Numbered from the stretch's first letter, positions 33,428 through 41,444 are shown. The stretch: DNA of 64,000 bases from AC-56 sp963702195 (GCA_963702195.1 OY969725.1:682001-746000), one strand, 5' to 3'. Program-made: numbers and translations. Notes: generated by a model from the letters alone, not told the origin.

Positions 33428-33520
33428 GGGGATTCCTCCACCTCCCCGGGTTTACCGGGGGCCGGGCACGCATAATAACCGCGCGCCCTGTGGGCACCCG
33501 GCCGCTGCGGCCGCAGATCA

Positions 33521-34633
33521 ATGCTCGACCACAGCTTCAACGGCCCGCCGTTCACCATCGGCATCGAGGAGGAGCTGATGCTCCTCGATCCGGAGGATCT
33601 GAGCCTCGCTCAGGAGATCGAGGCAGTCCTGGAGAGGGTTCCCGCCGACCGCGAGGGCCAGGTCAAGCCCGAGTTGATGCAATCCGTGCTCGAGATTGCG
33701 ACCAGACCCTGCCGGAGCGTGGCCGAGGCCGGCGACGAGCTTCGGCAGCTGCGTCGCATGATGGCCGGGATCGTGGAGGAGCTGGGGCTCCAGTTCGCGG
33801 CTTCCGGCACGCACCCCTTCGCCCTCTGGGAGGACCAGAAGATCGTCGAGCGGCCCCGGTACGAGGAGCTGATCGGCCAGCTTGGGTTCATCGCCCGCCA
33901 GGAGCTGATCTTCGGCACTCACGTGCACGTGGCGATCGACGGCCCGGACCGCGCCATCTACGTCGCCGACGGCATCCGTCTGTTCCTGCCGCTGCTCCTG
34001 GCGCTGTCGGCCAACTCGCCGTTCTGGCGTGGGGACCGCACCGGGATGATGTCCACGCGCACGCCCGTCTTCCGCGCCTTCCCGCGCGCCGGCGTGCCGC
34101 CCCACTACGGCACCTGGGAGACCTATTCCAATCGCGTCGAGCAGATGATGCGCGGGGGCGCGATCGAGGACTACACCTACCTCTGGTGGGACGTCCGCCC
34201 GCACCCGAACCTCGGCACGGTCGAGACGCGGATCTTCGACCAGCAGACAACGCTCGATCACACGATCGCGCTGGCGGCGCTCACGATCTCGCTCGCGCAC
34301 CGCTTCAGCTCGCTCTACGACGCGAAGGAGCCGCTGGGCGAGTTCCCCACGGAGCTGATCGACGACAACAAGGTCCGCGCTGCCCTGCGCGGGATGGACG
34401 GGACGCTGATCGACTTCTTCCGCGGCGAGCAGATGCCGGCCGAGCGGATGGCCGCGAGCCTCGTCGAGGGCCTCACCGACGACGCGGCGGATCTGGGTTG
34501 CTCGGCGGAGCTCGAGCTGGTGGATGCCCTCCTGGGTGGACAGAGCGGGGCGCACAGGCAGCTTCGCCACTGGGAGCGCCACCACGACCTGTCAAAGCTG
34601 GTCGGCGAGATGATCGCCGACACGCGCGCCTAA
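33521..34633 (+). CDS. YbdK-type carboxylate-amine ligase (GCS2 family)
   Basis: A 370-residue ATP-dependent ligase of the type 2 glutamate-cysteine ligase family. Visible family features: T-I-G-I-E-E-E-L-M near residue 12, E-L-M-Q-S-V-L-E near 50, S-G-T-H-P-F-A, F-G-T-H-V-H-V-A, N-S-P-F-W-R-G and V-E-T-R-I-F-D-Q-Q-T. These proteins often ligate Cys or another amine to Glu weakly, and the true substrate is unresolved. Actinobacteria also use relatives (EgtA) for ergothioneine and mycothiol-linked chemistry, but no egt genes are adjacent. Confidence 0.9.
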   Translation: MLDHSFNGPPFTIGIEEELMLLDPEDLSLAQEIEAVLERVPADREGQVKPELMQSVLEIATRPCRSVAEAGDELRQLRRMMAGIVEELGLQFAASGTHPFALWEDQKIVERPRYEELIGQLGFIARQELIFGTHVHVAIDGPDRAIYVADGIRLFLPLLLALSANSPFWRGDRTGMMSTRTPVFRAFPRAGVPPHYGTWETYSNRVEQMMRGGAIEDYTYLWWDVRPHPNLGTVETRIFDQQTTLDHTIALAALTISLAHRFSSLYDAKEPLGEFPTELIDDNKVRAALRGMDGTLIDFFRGEQMPAERMAASLVEGLTDDAADLGCSAELELVDALLGGQSGAHRQLRHWERHHDLSKLVGEMIADTRA

Positions 34634-34651
34634 CCGCCCCACCGGCGGGGT

Positions 34652-34657
34652 TATTCT
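34652..34657 (+). promoter_or_regulatory. -10 hexamer TATTCT, leaderless type
   Basis: TATTCT ends 8 bases before an ATG at 34666 that opens a 9-codon frame. Confidence 0.45.
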
Positions 34658-34665
34658 CACAACAT

Positions 34666-34695
34666 ATGAACCGCACCCGCCAGTCGCGGAGCTAG
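34666..34695 (+). CDS. Putative 9-residue leader peptide
   Basis: ATG at 34666 to TAG at 34693 encodes M-N-R-T-R-Q-S-R-S. It begins 8 bases after a TATTCT hexamer, and its last three codons and stop lie within the left arm and centre of the terminator hairpin that follows. This arrangement is that of a transcription attenuator for the zinc-ribbon membrane gene at 34715. It is an inference from layout; no homologue is known to me. Confidence 0.35.
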   Translation: MNRTRQSRS

Positions 34696-34708
34696 AGCTC
34701 CGCGTTTT
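34685..34708 (+). terminator. Intrinsic terminator directly before the zinc-ribbon gene
   Basis: CGCGGAGCT and AGCTCCGCG form a perfect 9-bp inverted repeat, followed at once by TTTT. It ends only 6 bases before the ATG at 34715, so it would act on transcripts entering that gene. It could simply terminate the ligase transcript or serve as an attenuator. Confidence 0.6.
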
Positions 34709-34714
34709 CAGACC

Positions 34715-35506
34715 ATGGCCGAGACGGAGCTGAGCGTCGTCTGCAAGAGCTGCGGTTCGGAGGTGAGCCCGTACGTCACCGAGTGCCCGTACTGCGGCAC
34801 CCGGCTGCGCAAGCGGGCGCCGAAGCTGGAGCGGCGGGGCGACGGCCTGGAGGCGCAGGAGAGCCGGCGCGACCGCCGCCGTCGCAAGGCGGCCGAGCGG
34901 CGGGAGCGCAAGGAGCGCCTACGGCGCCTGTCGCTCACCGTCGAGCGCCCCTACGTGACCATTGCGCTCATCCTGGTCCCGGCCGCCCTTGTCGTCGTCG
35001 CACGGGGCGCGGACATCCCCCTTCGCGATCTGGGCCTGGTCGTGGGGACGCCGGTCACCGCCAACCCGTGGTGGCACTACCTGGTCTCGCCCTTCCTCTA
35101 CAACGACATCGGGTACCTGTTCGCGATCGGAGTGGCGATGGTTTTGTTCGTGCCCGGCCTGGAGCGCCGGCTCGGCGCGATCCCCACCGCGATCCTGCTG
35201 GTGGCCGCGGGCGCCCTCGGAGCGTTGGCGGCCCCGGGGCTCGACGACGCGTTCGGTGACGGGCTGACGCTCGCCGCCGGCGGCAACGGCATCGCGCTCG
35301 CCGCCGTGGGCGCCTCGTTCATGGTCCGGCGCGCCGACGCGCGGGACGACCCCACCGAGGAGCTCGACATGATCCCGATCGTCGTGGCGGCGATCGCGTT
35401 GCTGCTGCTGCCGCTCGTGAACGACTACGCGAACGAGTGGTCGGGCATCATCGGCGGCCTCGTCGGCCTCGCGGCCGGGTTCTCGGCCACCCTCGGTCGC
35501 CGCTGA
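34715..35506 (+). CDS. Zinc-ribbon membrane protein, inactive-rhomboid-like
   Basis: A 263-residue protein. Two CxxC pairs (C-K-S-C and C-P-Y-C) at residues ~10-30 form a zinc ribbon, then a very basic region (R-R-D-R-R-R-R-K) precedes six hydrophobic helices. The helices resemble a rhomboid: W-W-H-Y-L-V-S-P-F-L-Y-N, then P-G-L-E-R-R-L-G, then A-G-G-N-G-I-A-L-A-A-V-G-A, where active proteases have G-A-S-G. The nucleophilic Ser is therefore Asn, and no catalytic His is seen in the last helices. It is likely a pseudoprotease or scaffold. Confidence 0.75.
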   Translation: MAETELSVVCKSCGSEVSPYVTECPYCGTRLRKRAPKLERRGDGLEAQESRRDRRRRKAAERRERKERLRRLSLTVERPYVTIALILVPAALVVVARGADIPLRDLGLVVGTPVTANPWWHYLVSPFLYNDIGYLFAIGVAMVLFVPGLERRLGAIPTAILLVAAGALGALAAPGLDDAFGDGLTLAAGGNGIALAAVGASFMVRRADARDDPTEELDMIPIVVAAIALLLLPLVNDYANEWSGIIGGLVGLAAGFSATLGRR

Positions 35507-35518
35507 TGGTGCCGCTCA

Positions 35519-36175
35519 ATGCCTGACAAGTACATAACGCTCACGCCCGAGCTCTACGCGTACGTGGTGCAGCACGGCGCGCGCGAGGACGACGTCCTTC
35601 GGCGCCTGCGGGCGGAGACCGAGGAGCTGGGCGACATCGCGATCATGCAGATCTCGCCCGAGCAGGGAGCTTTCATGGCGGTGCTCGTCAAGGCGATGGC
35701 GGCCGGGCGGGCACTCGAGCTGGGCACGTTCACCGGCTACTCGGCGATCTGCATCGCCAGGGGGCTCGGCGAGGGCGGGCAACTGGTCGCCTGCGACCTG
35801 AACGGCGACTGGACCAAGGTCGCGCGCCGCTACTTCGCGGAGGCCGGGGTGGATGACCGCATCGAGCTGCGCCTCGCGCCGGCCCTCGAGACGCTCCGGG
35901 GGCTGCCCGACGAGGAGCCCTTCGACTTCGCCTTCATCGACGCCGACAAGAGTGAGTACCCCGACTACTACGAGGAGTGCCTGCGACTGCTCCGCCCGGG
36001 TGGCCTGATCATGCTCGACAACGTTCTGCGGGGCGGGGAGGTGTTGAACGGCGCCGACGACGATCCCCGCACCGTCGCCACGCGCGAGGTGAACGAGCGG
36101 GCGATTGCCGACGAGCGGGTCGACGTCGCGATGCTCGGCGTCTCCGATGGAATCACGCTGGCGCTGAAGCGCTAG
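35519..36175 (+). CDS. O-methyltransferase family 3 (SAM-dependent)
   Basis: A 218-residue class I methyltransferase related to caffeoyl-CoA/catechol O-methyltransferases. Motif I is A-L-E-L-G-T-F-T-G-Y-S-A near residue 62; then L-V-A-C-D-L-N, F-A-F-I-D-A-D-K with the metal-binding Asp, and G-G-L-I-M-L-D-N-V-L-R-G-G with the second metal site. The ATG lies 12 bases after the membrane gene's stop, so co-transcription is likely. The acceptor is unknown. Confidence 0.9.
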   Translation: MPDKYITLTPELYAYVVQHGAREDDVLRRLRAETEELGDIAIMQISPEQGAFMAVLVKAMAAGRALELGTFTGYSAICIARGLGEGGQLVACDLNGDWTKVARRYFAEAGVDDRIELRLAPALETLRGLPDEEPFDFAFIDADKSEYPDYYEECLRLLRPGGLIMLDNVLRGGEVLNGADDDPRTVATREVNERAIADERVDVAMLGVSDGITLALKR

Positions 36176-36194
36176 CGGGCGACGGCGCAACGCG

Positions 36195-36956
36195 ATGGAC
36201 CGCGACGCAGCGATCGAACGCCACCGCGGCGCGCTCATGTCGTTCATCCGCCTGGTCGGGGCCGGTGCCGGGTCCTCGCGCGTGCTCGAGCCCGACGGGG
36301 TGACGGCGTCGGTCGTCCGCGCGATCCCGGACCGCTCGATCGTGAACTCGGTCGCCTACCGGGACACCGATTCGCTGGCGGCGGCGCTGGAGAAACTCGC
36401 TGCCGAGTACGACGCAGCCGGCATTGAGGCCTGGACCGTCTGGGTCCCGGAGGACGACCGCGACGCGGCGGCGCTGCTGGAGGCTTCCGGCCACAGGCTG
36501 GACGCCACGCCCACCGCGATGATCGCCGACCTGAGCGAGCTCCCCGAGCTGGATGCCGACGAGCTCGACTGGGGCGTGGGCGCCAACCCGCCCGACGTCG
36601 GCCGGATCAACGACCTCGCATACGGATGGCCGGAGAGGACCTTCATCCGCGCGATGGACCGCTTCGAAGAGGTCGATGCCCTGCGCCTGTACGAGGCCCG
36701 CGTTGACGGTAAGCCCGTGTGCGCGCTGGGCACCTACGACAACGCCGACGACTGCGAGCTCTACTTCGTCGCGACCCTGCCGAACCACCGCGGCGAGGGC
36801 CTGGCGCGCCGCCTGACGCATCGCGCGCTGATCGACGCCCGCGACCGCGGCCTCACCGTTTCGAGCCTGCAAGCCACGAAAATGGGCTCCCCGATCTACG
36901 AGCGCCTGGGCTACGAGCCGATCTGCACCCTCCAGATGTGGGAGCGCCGGACGTAG
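36195..36956 (+). CDS. GNAT family N-acetyltransferase
   Basis: A 253-residue protein with the acetyl-CoA-binding GNAT motif in its C-terminal half: L-Y-F-V-A-T-L-P-N-H-R-G-E-G-L-A-R-R-L near residue 190, then S-P-I-Y-E-R-L-G-Y at the end. The N-terminal ~120 residues look like a second, degenerate GNAT-type half. It follows the methyltransferase by 19 bases on the same strand. The substrate is unknown. Confidence 0.87.
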   Translation: MDRDAAIERHRGALMSFIRLVGAGAGSSRVLEPDGVTASVVRAIPDRSIVNSVAYRDTDSLAAALEKLAAEYDAAGIEAWTVWVPEDDRDAAALLEASGHRLDATPTAMIADLSELPELDADELDWGVGANPPDVGRINDLAYGWPERTFIRAMDRFEEVDALRLYEARVDGKPVCALGTYDNADDCELYFVATLPNHRGEGLARRLTHRALIDARDRGLTVSSLQATKMGSPIYERLGYEPICTLQMWERRT

Positions 36957-37045
36957 CTCAAGGTGCACCCCGCGCCCAGGGATGGGGAGGGCCTTCCTCG
37001 GTGCATGCCGCGCGCCCGACCCCAGCCATGGCCGTCCACCGGTTA

Positions 37046-37051
37046 TATCTT
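37046..37051 (+). promoter_or_regulatory. -10 hexamer TATCTT, leaderless type
   Basis: TATCTT, in the context TTATATCTT, ends 8 bases before the ATG at 37060. Confidence 0.45.
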
Positions 37052-37059
37052 GCGGGGCG

Positions 37060-37386
37060 ATGGCGGTCGACCAGGCCAGGCTGGATGCGGCGATCGATGC
37101 GCTCTCGGACCGCGAGCGGTTCAGGGAGGCCGAGTCGGTCGTCGCCGCGGCCGCACCCAAGCTCCACCGGATCCTCGCCGACGCCCTTCAGGAGGGCGGC
37201 TGGTTCGGCGAGGCGCACGAGGCGGAGGTCCGCAAGGCCGCCACGGCCGAGAGCGACGAGGAGCGGTTGTCCGCCGTGCGCACGCTGCTCGCCGAGGAGG
37301 CGCGGATGGGAATGATGGTTGGGGTCGCCGTCGGCTGGGCACTAGCCGAGGAGCTGAGCGAGACGACCACCGACGAGGAGGACTGA
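37060..37386 (+). CDS. Hypothetical helical protein
   Basis: A 108-residue, largely alpha-helical acidic protein (A-I-D-A-L-S-D-R-E-R-F-R-E-A-E) with a more hydrophobic Gly-rich stretch near the end (M-G-M-M-V-G-V-A-V-G-W-A-L-A-E-E-L). I do not recognise the family. It overlaps in transcription direction with the UPF0173 gene three bases downstream and supplies that gene's GGAGG site within its own 3' end, so the two are probably coupled. Confidence 0.7.
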   Translation: MAVDQARLDAAIDALSDRERFREAESVVAAAAPKLHRILADALQEGGWFGEAHEAEVRKAATAESDEERLSAVRTLLAEEARMGMMVGVAVGWALAEELSETTTDEED

Positions 37387-37389
37387 GAC

Positions 37390-38076
37390 GTGACCGACAT
37401 TCGCTTCCTGGGCCAGTCGTGCTTCGAGCTCTCGGGCGGGGACGCGCGCGTGGTCGTCGACCCGTTCCTGGCCCCGAACAATCCGGTCGCGACCGTCTCG
37501 GCCGACGACCTCGATGCGACCCACGTGCTCGTCACCCACGGGCATGCGGACCACCTCGCCGACGCGGTTGCGGTGGCGGCGAAGAACGACGCGCCGACCG
37601 TCGCGATCGTGGAGCTCGCCAACTGGCTGGGCGAGCAGGGCGTGGCCAACACCGTCGATCCCAGCCTCGGTGGCACGGTCGAGTTCGACTGGGGCTGGGC
37701 GCGGATGGTGCAGGCGTTCCACACCAATACGGCACCCGACGGGACCGCGGTCGGGCAGGCGGCCGGATACTTCATCAACATCGGCGGGACCACGATCTAC
37801 CACGCCGGCGACACCTGCCTGTTCGGCGACATGAAGCTGATCGCCGAGCGCACGCCGCCCGACGTCGCCATGCTGCCGATCGGCGGCCACTACACGATGG
37901 ACCGCCACGACGCCGCCACCGCCGCCGGGCTGATCGGGGCGCCGACGGTGATCCCGATGCACTACAACACGTTCCCACCGATCGAGGCCGACGCGGAGGC
38001 GTTCAAGTCCGACGTCGAGTCGAGGACATCATCGATCGTTGTGATCCTCCAGCCGGGGGACACCCACACCGTTTGA
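37390..38076 (+). CDS. UPF0173-type metal-dependent hydrolase (metallo-beta-lactamase fold)
   Basis: A 228-residue protein. The zinc motif T-H-G-H-A-D-H-L-A-D is near residue 50, with later H-A-G-D-T and P-M-H-Y-N-T-F-P-P motifs completing the site. The protein is close in length to the UPF0173/YtkL family, whose substrates are not firmly known. The GTG start at 37390 is preceded by GGAGGACTGAGAC. It is followed 17 bases later by the dienelactone-hydrolase gene. Confidence 0.9.
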   Translation: MTDIRFLGQSCFELSGGDARVVVDPFLAPNNPVATVSADDLDATHVLVTHGHADHLADAVAVAAKNDAPTVAIVELANWLGEQGVANTVDPSLGGTVEFDWGWARMVQAFHTNTAPDGTAVGQAAGYFINIGGTTIYHAGDTCLFGDMKLIAERTPPDVAMLPIGGHYTMDRHDAATAAGLIGAPTVIPMHYNTFPPIEADAEAFKSDVESRTSSIVVILQPGDTHTV

Positions 38077-38093
38077 CCCAGGAGGAGTGAGAG

Positions 38094-38795
38094 ATGCCAG
38101 ACGTCGAGTTCGCGGCCAACGGAGGCACCGCGACGGGATACCTCGCCGAGCCCGAGGACACCGGCCCGGGGCTGATCGTCATGCAGGAGTGGTGGGGGCT
38201 CGACGACCACATCCGTAGCGTCTGCGACCGCTTCGCCGCCGAGGGGTTCGTGGCCCTGGCGCCCGACCTGTTCCACGGTGAGACCACCGACCAGCCCGAC
38301 GAGGCCCAGCAGAAGATGATGGCGCTGAACATGGACGAGGCCGAGAAGGAGATGCGCGGCGCGGTCAACTACGTCCTGGAGCATCCGAAGTGCAACGGGA
38401 AGGTCGGCTCGGTCGGCTTCTGCCTCGGCGGCGGCCTGTCCGTCTGGGCCGCGACCGCCAACAAGCAGATCGGCGCGGTGGTGAGCTTCTACTACGTCAT
38501 GCCCCACGGCAAGCCGGACTTCTCGAAGATCAACGCCCCGGTGCTCGGACACTTCGGCACCAGCGACGACTTCATCTCGGTCGACGACGCGAAGTCGCTC
38601 GAGGCCGAGCTCCAGCAGGCCGGGGTGGAGGCCGCGTTCGAGTTCTACGAGGGCGCGGGGCACGCGTTCTTCGCCGACCACGATCGGCTCGGCACCTACC
38701 ACCCGGAGCACTCGAACGCGGCCTGGGGCAAGACGGTCGACTTCTTCCACAAGCACCTCAGCCGAAACGGGAACCCCAGCCAGAACGGCAACTGA
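38094..38795 (+). CDS. Dienelactone hydrolase family protein
   Basis: A 233-residue alpha/beta hydrolase. The Cys-Asp-His triad is visible: G-F-C-L-G-G-G (Cys 110), G-T-S-D-D (Asp near 158) and G-A-G-H-A-F (His 190). The Glu in Q-E-W-W-G (near 32) that activates the Cys is also present. These enzymes open lactones in aromatic catabolism, but no such pathway is nearby, so the true substrate is open. AGGAGG lies 8 bases before the ATG. Confidence 0.92.
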   Translation: MPDVEFAANGGTATGYLAEPEDTGPGLIVMQEWWGLDDHIRSVCDRFAAEGFVALAPDLFHGETTDQPDEAQQKMMALNMDEAEKEMRGAVNYVLEHPKCNGKVGSVGFCLGGGLSVWAATANKQIGAVVSFYYVMPHGKPDFSKINAPVLGHFGTSDDFISVDDAKSLEAELQQAGVEAAFEFYEGAGHAFFADHDRLGTYHPEHSNAAWGKTVDFFHKHLSRNGNPSQNGN

Positions 38796-38830
38796 CTCCA
38801 AAATCCTGGCCAGCCAGCCAGTTCAGGGTG

Positions 38831-38836
38831 TAGGCT
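38831..38836 (+). promoter_or_regulatory. -10 hexamer TAGGCT, leaderless type
   Basis: TAGGCT ends 8 bases before the ATG at 38845. Confidence 0.45.
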
Positions 38837-38844
38837 GCGTCTCC

Positions 38845-39795
38845 ATGGAAGCCAGGACGGAACCAGAGACGGCAGAGGCCAGGACGGCCCGAACCCTCAG
38901 CGACATCGCCGCCCAGGAGGGATTCGAGGAGACCTCGGACCCGGCGCTCCAGGAGTCGGCCGATCGCGGTCAGGCCAAGCTCCTTTCCTACGGTCAGCTG
39001 TACGAGCTGTGGGAGCGCCAGCAGTGGGCGACCCAGGACCTTGACTTCAGCCAGGACCGCATCGACTGGCACGAGCGCATCTCCGCGGAGGAGCGCTTCC
39101 AGCGCATGTACGGGCTGTCGGGGTTCTTCATCGGCGAGCAACGAGTCACGGACGAGCTGGGTCCGATCATGCGCGCCTGCCCCAGGGAGGAGCAGCGCAT
39201 CTTCCTCTCCACCCAGATCGCCGACGAAGCCCGGCACGTCCGTTTCTTCGACCGCTTCTACAGCGAGGTCGACGTCTACGAGGGCACCGAGAACCTCGCC
39301 GACCGGCTGCGGGCGACGGAGGAGAACCTGAACGAGTCGTTCGGCCAGCTCTTCGATGACCTGCTGCACAACCGGGTCGACCGCCTCGCGGCCGAGCCCG
39401 AGGACACCGTGGCGCTGGTGGAGGCCGTGACGCTCTACCACATGATCATCGAGGGCGCCCTGGCCCTGACGGGCCAGCACTTCATCATCGAGTACAACAC
39501 CCAGCAGAACACGCTGCCGGCGTTTGTCGAGGGCTTCAACAAAGTCGCCCGCGACGAGCACCGGCACATCGCGTTCGGCGTGCGCTTCCTGACCGACATG
39601 GCGCAGGAGGACCCCAAGTACCGAGACGCCATCCAGCGCATGATGGCCGAGGCGCTCCCGATCGCCGACGGCGTCCTCGACCCGCCGTGGGCCGAGGAGG
39701 ACGACCTCGAGATGTTCGGCGTCTCACGCGACGAGACGCACGCCTTCGCCGCCCAGTGCCTCACCCGGCGGCTGAAGGTGATCGGTCTGGCCTAG
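38845..39795 (+). CDS. R2-like di-metal carboxylate protein (R2lox-like oxidase)
   Basis: A 316-residue ferritin-like four-helix-bundle protein. All six metal ligands of the R2 family can be placed: E98 (G-E-Q), E128 and H131 (D-E-A-R-H), E203 (I-I-E-G), E238 and H241 (D-E-H-R-H). V101 and Y198 sit exactly where the Val-Tyr ether crosslink forms in R2lox of Mycobacterium (3 residues after the first Glu and 5 before the fourth). The segment D-L-D-F-S-Q-D-R-I-D-W matches R2lox style. No catalytic nrdA/nrdE gene is adjacent. The name ribonucleotide reductase beta chain would therefore probably mislead. It converges on the sigma-factor gene. Confidence 0.82.
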   Translation: MEARTEPETAEARTARTLSDIAAQEGFEETSDPALQESADRGQAKLLSYGQLYELWERQQWATQDLDFSQDRIDWHERISAEERFQRMYGLSGFFIGEQRVTDELGPIMRACPREEQRIFLSTQIADEARHVRFFDRFYSEVDVYEGTENLADRLRATEENLNESFGQLFDDLLHNRVDRLAAEPEDTVALVEAVTLYHMIIEGALALTGQHFIIEYNTQQNTLPAFVEGFNKVARDEHRHIAFGVRFLTDMAQEDPKYRDAIQRMMAEALPIADGVLDPPWAEEDDLEMFGVSRDETHAFAAQCLTRRLKVIGLA

Positions 39796-39799
39796 CGGA

Positions 39800-41398
39800 C
39801 TAGCTGGGCGGCGTGTAGGTGTCCGTGCCGCCGGATGGCGGAATGCCGTCACCGGGCGGGGGAATCGTGTCAGGCGGCAGGATGCTGCCGCCCGTCGGGT
39901 TCGGATCGACGGGCGGGTCGGGGATCACCGGCGGGTCGGGGTCCGTGCCGGGATCGGTTGAGCTGCCGCCTGCCGTCGGGTCGCCGCTGCCCGAGTCGGC
40001 GGTGGTCGGGTCGGTTCCGGTGCCGGTCGTGCCGGTGGCCGTGCCGGTGGCCGTGGTCGTATCCGTGGCCGTCGAGTCGACGGGCGGCGCCGCATCGGTC
40101 GTCGCGGTGGTGTCCGTCGTGGAAGTCGGGTCGGTGGCGGGAGGAGCAGCGGCGGTCGTGGTCTCTGCGACCGGCGGGGGCGTCGGCGCGGCCGCGGGCA
40201 CTGCATCGGCGCGCGCGTGCTCGACCGACCATTGCCCGGTCTGGGCAACCGGCGCCGGATGGGGAGGCGTCTGCGCCGGAGTCTGGTTCATGCGGTTGGC
40301 GCCGACAGCGCCCGCGGTGATGAGCACCGCGGTCGCCACGCCGACGGCGGCCTTGGCCCCCACCACGCCACCGACGGTCCCGAGCGCGCCGCCGACCGAA
40401 ATTCCCGTGCCCCCCGCGGTCGCCGCGGCGCCACCCAGCGAGCCGGCGACGCCGCCAACGGATCCCGCCGCCCCCACGGATCCGGCCGTGCCGGCGCCTG
40501 CAACGCCGGCGCCTCCCCCAGCGGCGCCGCCGGTTGCCCCGGCGGAGCCCGCCGTCCCGCTCGCCGAGGCTGCAGAGCCTCCACCGCTCCCGGCGAGCTT
40601 GGACGCGAAGAACTTCCCGACGACCGCGAACAGACCGAGTGGCGCCAGCCCCGCGAGCGACCTGGACGTGGATCGCAGCTGCCCGCGGAAGCGCTTGCAG
40701 GACGAACAATCCTTGACATGTCGCCGGGCCGCCCCCGAGACCTTCCCGAGTCCCTCGGCCGCCTCGGCGAGCTCGAGGCGGACGTCGTCGCAGGCCAGGA
40801 CCCGTGCCTCGCTGGCCTCCGCGAGCGCCATTCGCGCCCGAACCAGCAGCGACTTGACCGCCGCGAGGGAGACACCCATCGTCTGCGCGATCTCGGTGTA
40901 GGTCAGCCCGTCGATCTCGCGGAGCACGAGGGCGGTGCGCTGCGTCTCGGGCAGGTCCTGGACGTCGGCGACGATCGTCCGCAGCGCCTCCCGGCGCTGA
41001 ACGCGCTCGAATGTGGTGGCGCCGTTCGCGCACGGATGAACGTCCATCGAGTCCTGCCCTTCCGCCGACGGCTTCCGGAGGAAGTTCAGGCAACGGTTTC
41101 GCGCGATCCGGTAGAGCCATGGACGGGCGGTGATGGGCCGCTCGTCGGCCAGCATCGCGGAATGGGCCGCGACGAAGACGTCCTGGAGCAGATCCTCGGC
41201 GTCCTGGCTGGACCTGACCATGTGGCGGCAGAAGCTCAGGAGCCGTGCCTGATAGCGGTCGAAGAGAACCTCGAACGCGCGGTCGTGACCGGCGCGGATC
41301 AGGGCGACGAGCTTCTCGTCACCCTGCAGGCGGAGCAGCGGCGAACGGCGCGCAAGCAGCCCGCTATGGCTGGCGGTTGTAAGGGCGGAGGCCTCCAT
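39800..41398 (-). CDS. ECF sigma factor fused to zinc-binding anti-sigma-like domain, TM helix and Thr/Pro-rich tail
   Basis: A 532-residue fusion. Sigma region 2 (F-E-V-L-F-D-R-Y-Q-A-R-L-L-S-F, D-A-E-D-L-L-Q-D-V-F) lies at ~40-110. Region 4 (L-P-E-T-Q-R-T-A-L-V-L-R-E, L-T-Y-T-E-I-A-Q-T-M-G-V-S) lies at ~140-200. The H-x-x-x-C-x-x-C motif of zinc-binding anti-sigma domains is at 227-234. Then come a Gly/Ala-rich region, a hydrophobic segment (A-A-V-G-V-A-T-A-V-L-I-T-A-G-A-V), and ~170 residues of Thr/Pro/Asp low complexity. The tail would lie outside the membrane, making this a membrane-tethered sigma factor. It has its own sigma-70-type promoter. Confidence 0.87.
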   Translation of the reverse strand: MEASALTTASHSGLLARRSPLLRLQGDEKLVALIRAGHDRAFEVLFDRYQARLLSFCRHMVRSSQDAEDLLQDVFVAAHSAMLADERPITARPWLYRIARNRCLNFLRKPSAEGQDSMDVHPCANGATTFERVQRREALRTIVADVQDLPETQRTALVLREIDGLTYTEIAQTMGVSLAAVKSLLVRARMALAEASEARVLACDDVRLELAEAAEGLGKVSGAARRHVKDCSSCKRFRGQLRSTSRSLAGLAPLGLFAVVGKFFASKLAGSGGGSAASASGTAGSAGATGGAAGGGAGVAGAGTAGSVGAAGSVGGVAGSLGGAAATAGGTGISVGGALGTVGGVVGAKAAVGVATAVLITAGAVGANRMNQTPAQTPPHPAPVAQTGQWSVEHARADAVPAAAPTPPPVAETTTAAAPPATDPTSTTDTTATTDAAPPVDSTATDTTTATGTATGTTGTGTDPTTADSGSGDPTAGGSSTDPGTDPDPPVIPDPPVDPNPTGGSILPPDTIPPPGDGIPPSGGTDTYTPPS

Positions 41399-41416
41399 TA
41401 CCCCTGTGTCCTGAAC

Positions 41417-41444
41417 ACGCTACAGCCCAAAGAGTTGCTGTCAA
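41417..41444 (-). promoter_or_regulatory. Sigma-70-type promoter of the ECF fusion gene
   Basis: On the minus strand a perfect TTGACA (41444-41439) and TAGCGT (41422-41417) are separated by 16 bases, 18 bases before the ATG at 41398. It is the best -35/-10 pair in the window. Confidence 0.65.

Noticed and set aside
33497..33512. GC-rich dyad GGCCGCTGCGGCC before the YbdK-type gene as a riboswitch element
   Set aside because: A single short hairpin in a 40-base leader is common by chance at this base composition.
39819..40901. Plus-strand frame rich in Pro/Val/Ser opposite the sigma fusion
   Set aside because: It mirrors the Thr/Pro/Gly low-complexity tail and sigma domain on the minus strand. 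The minus-strand reading has recognisable sigma regions and a promoter.
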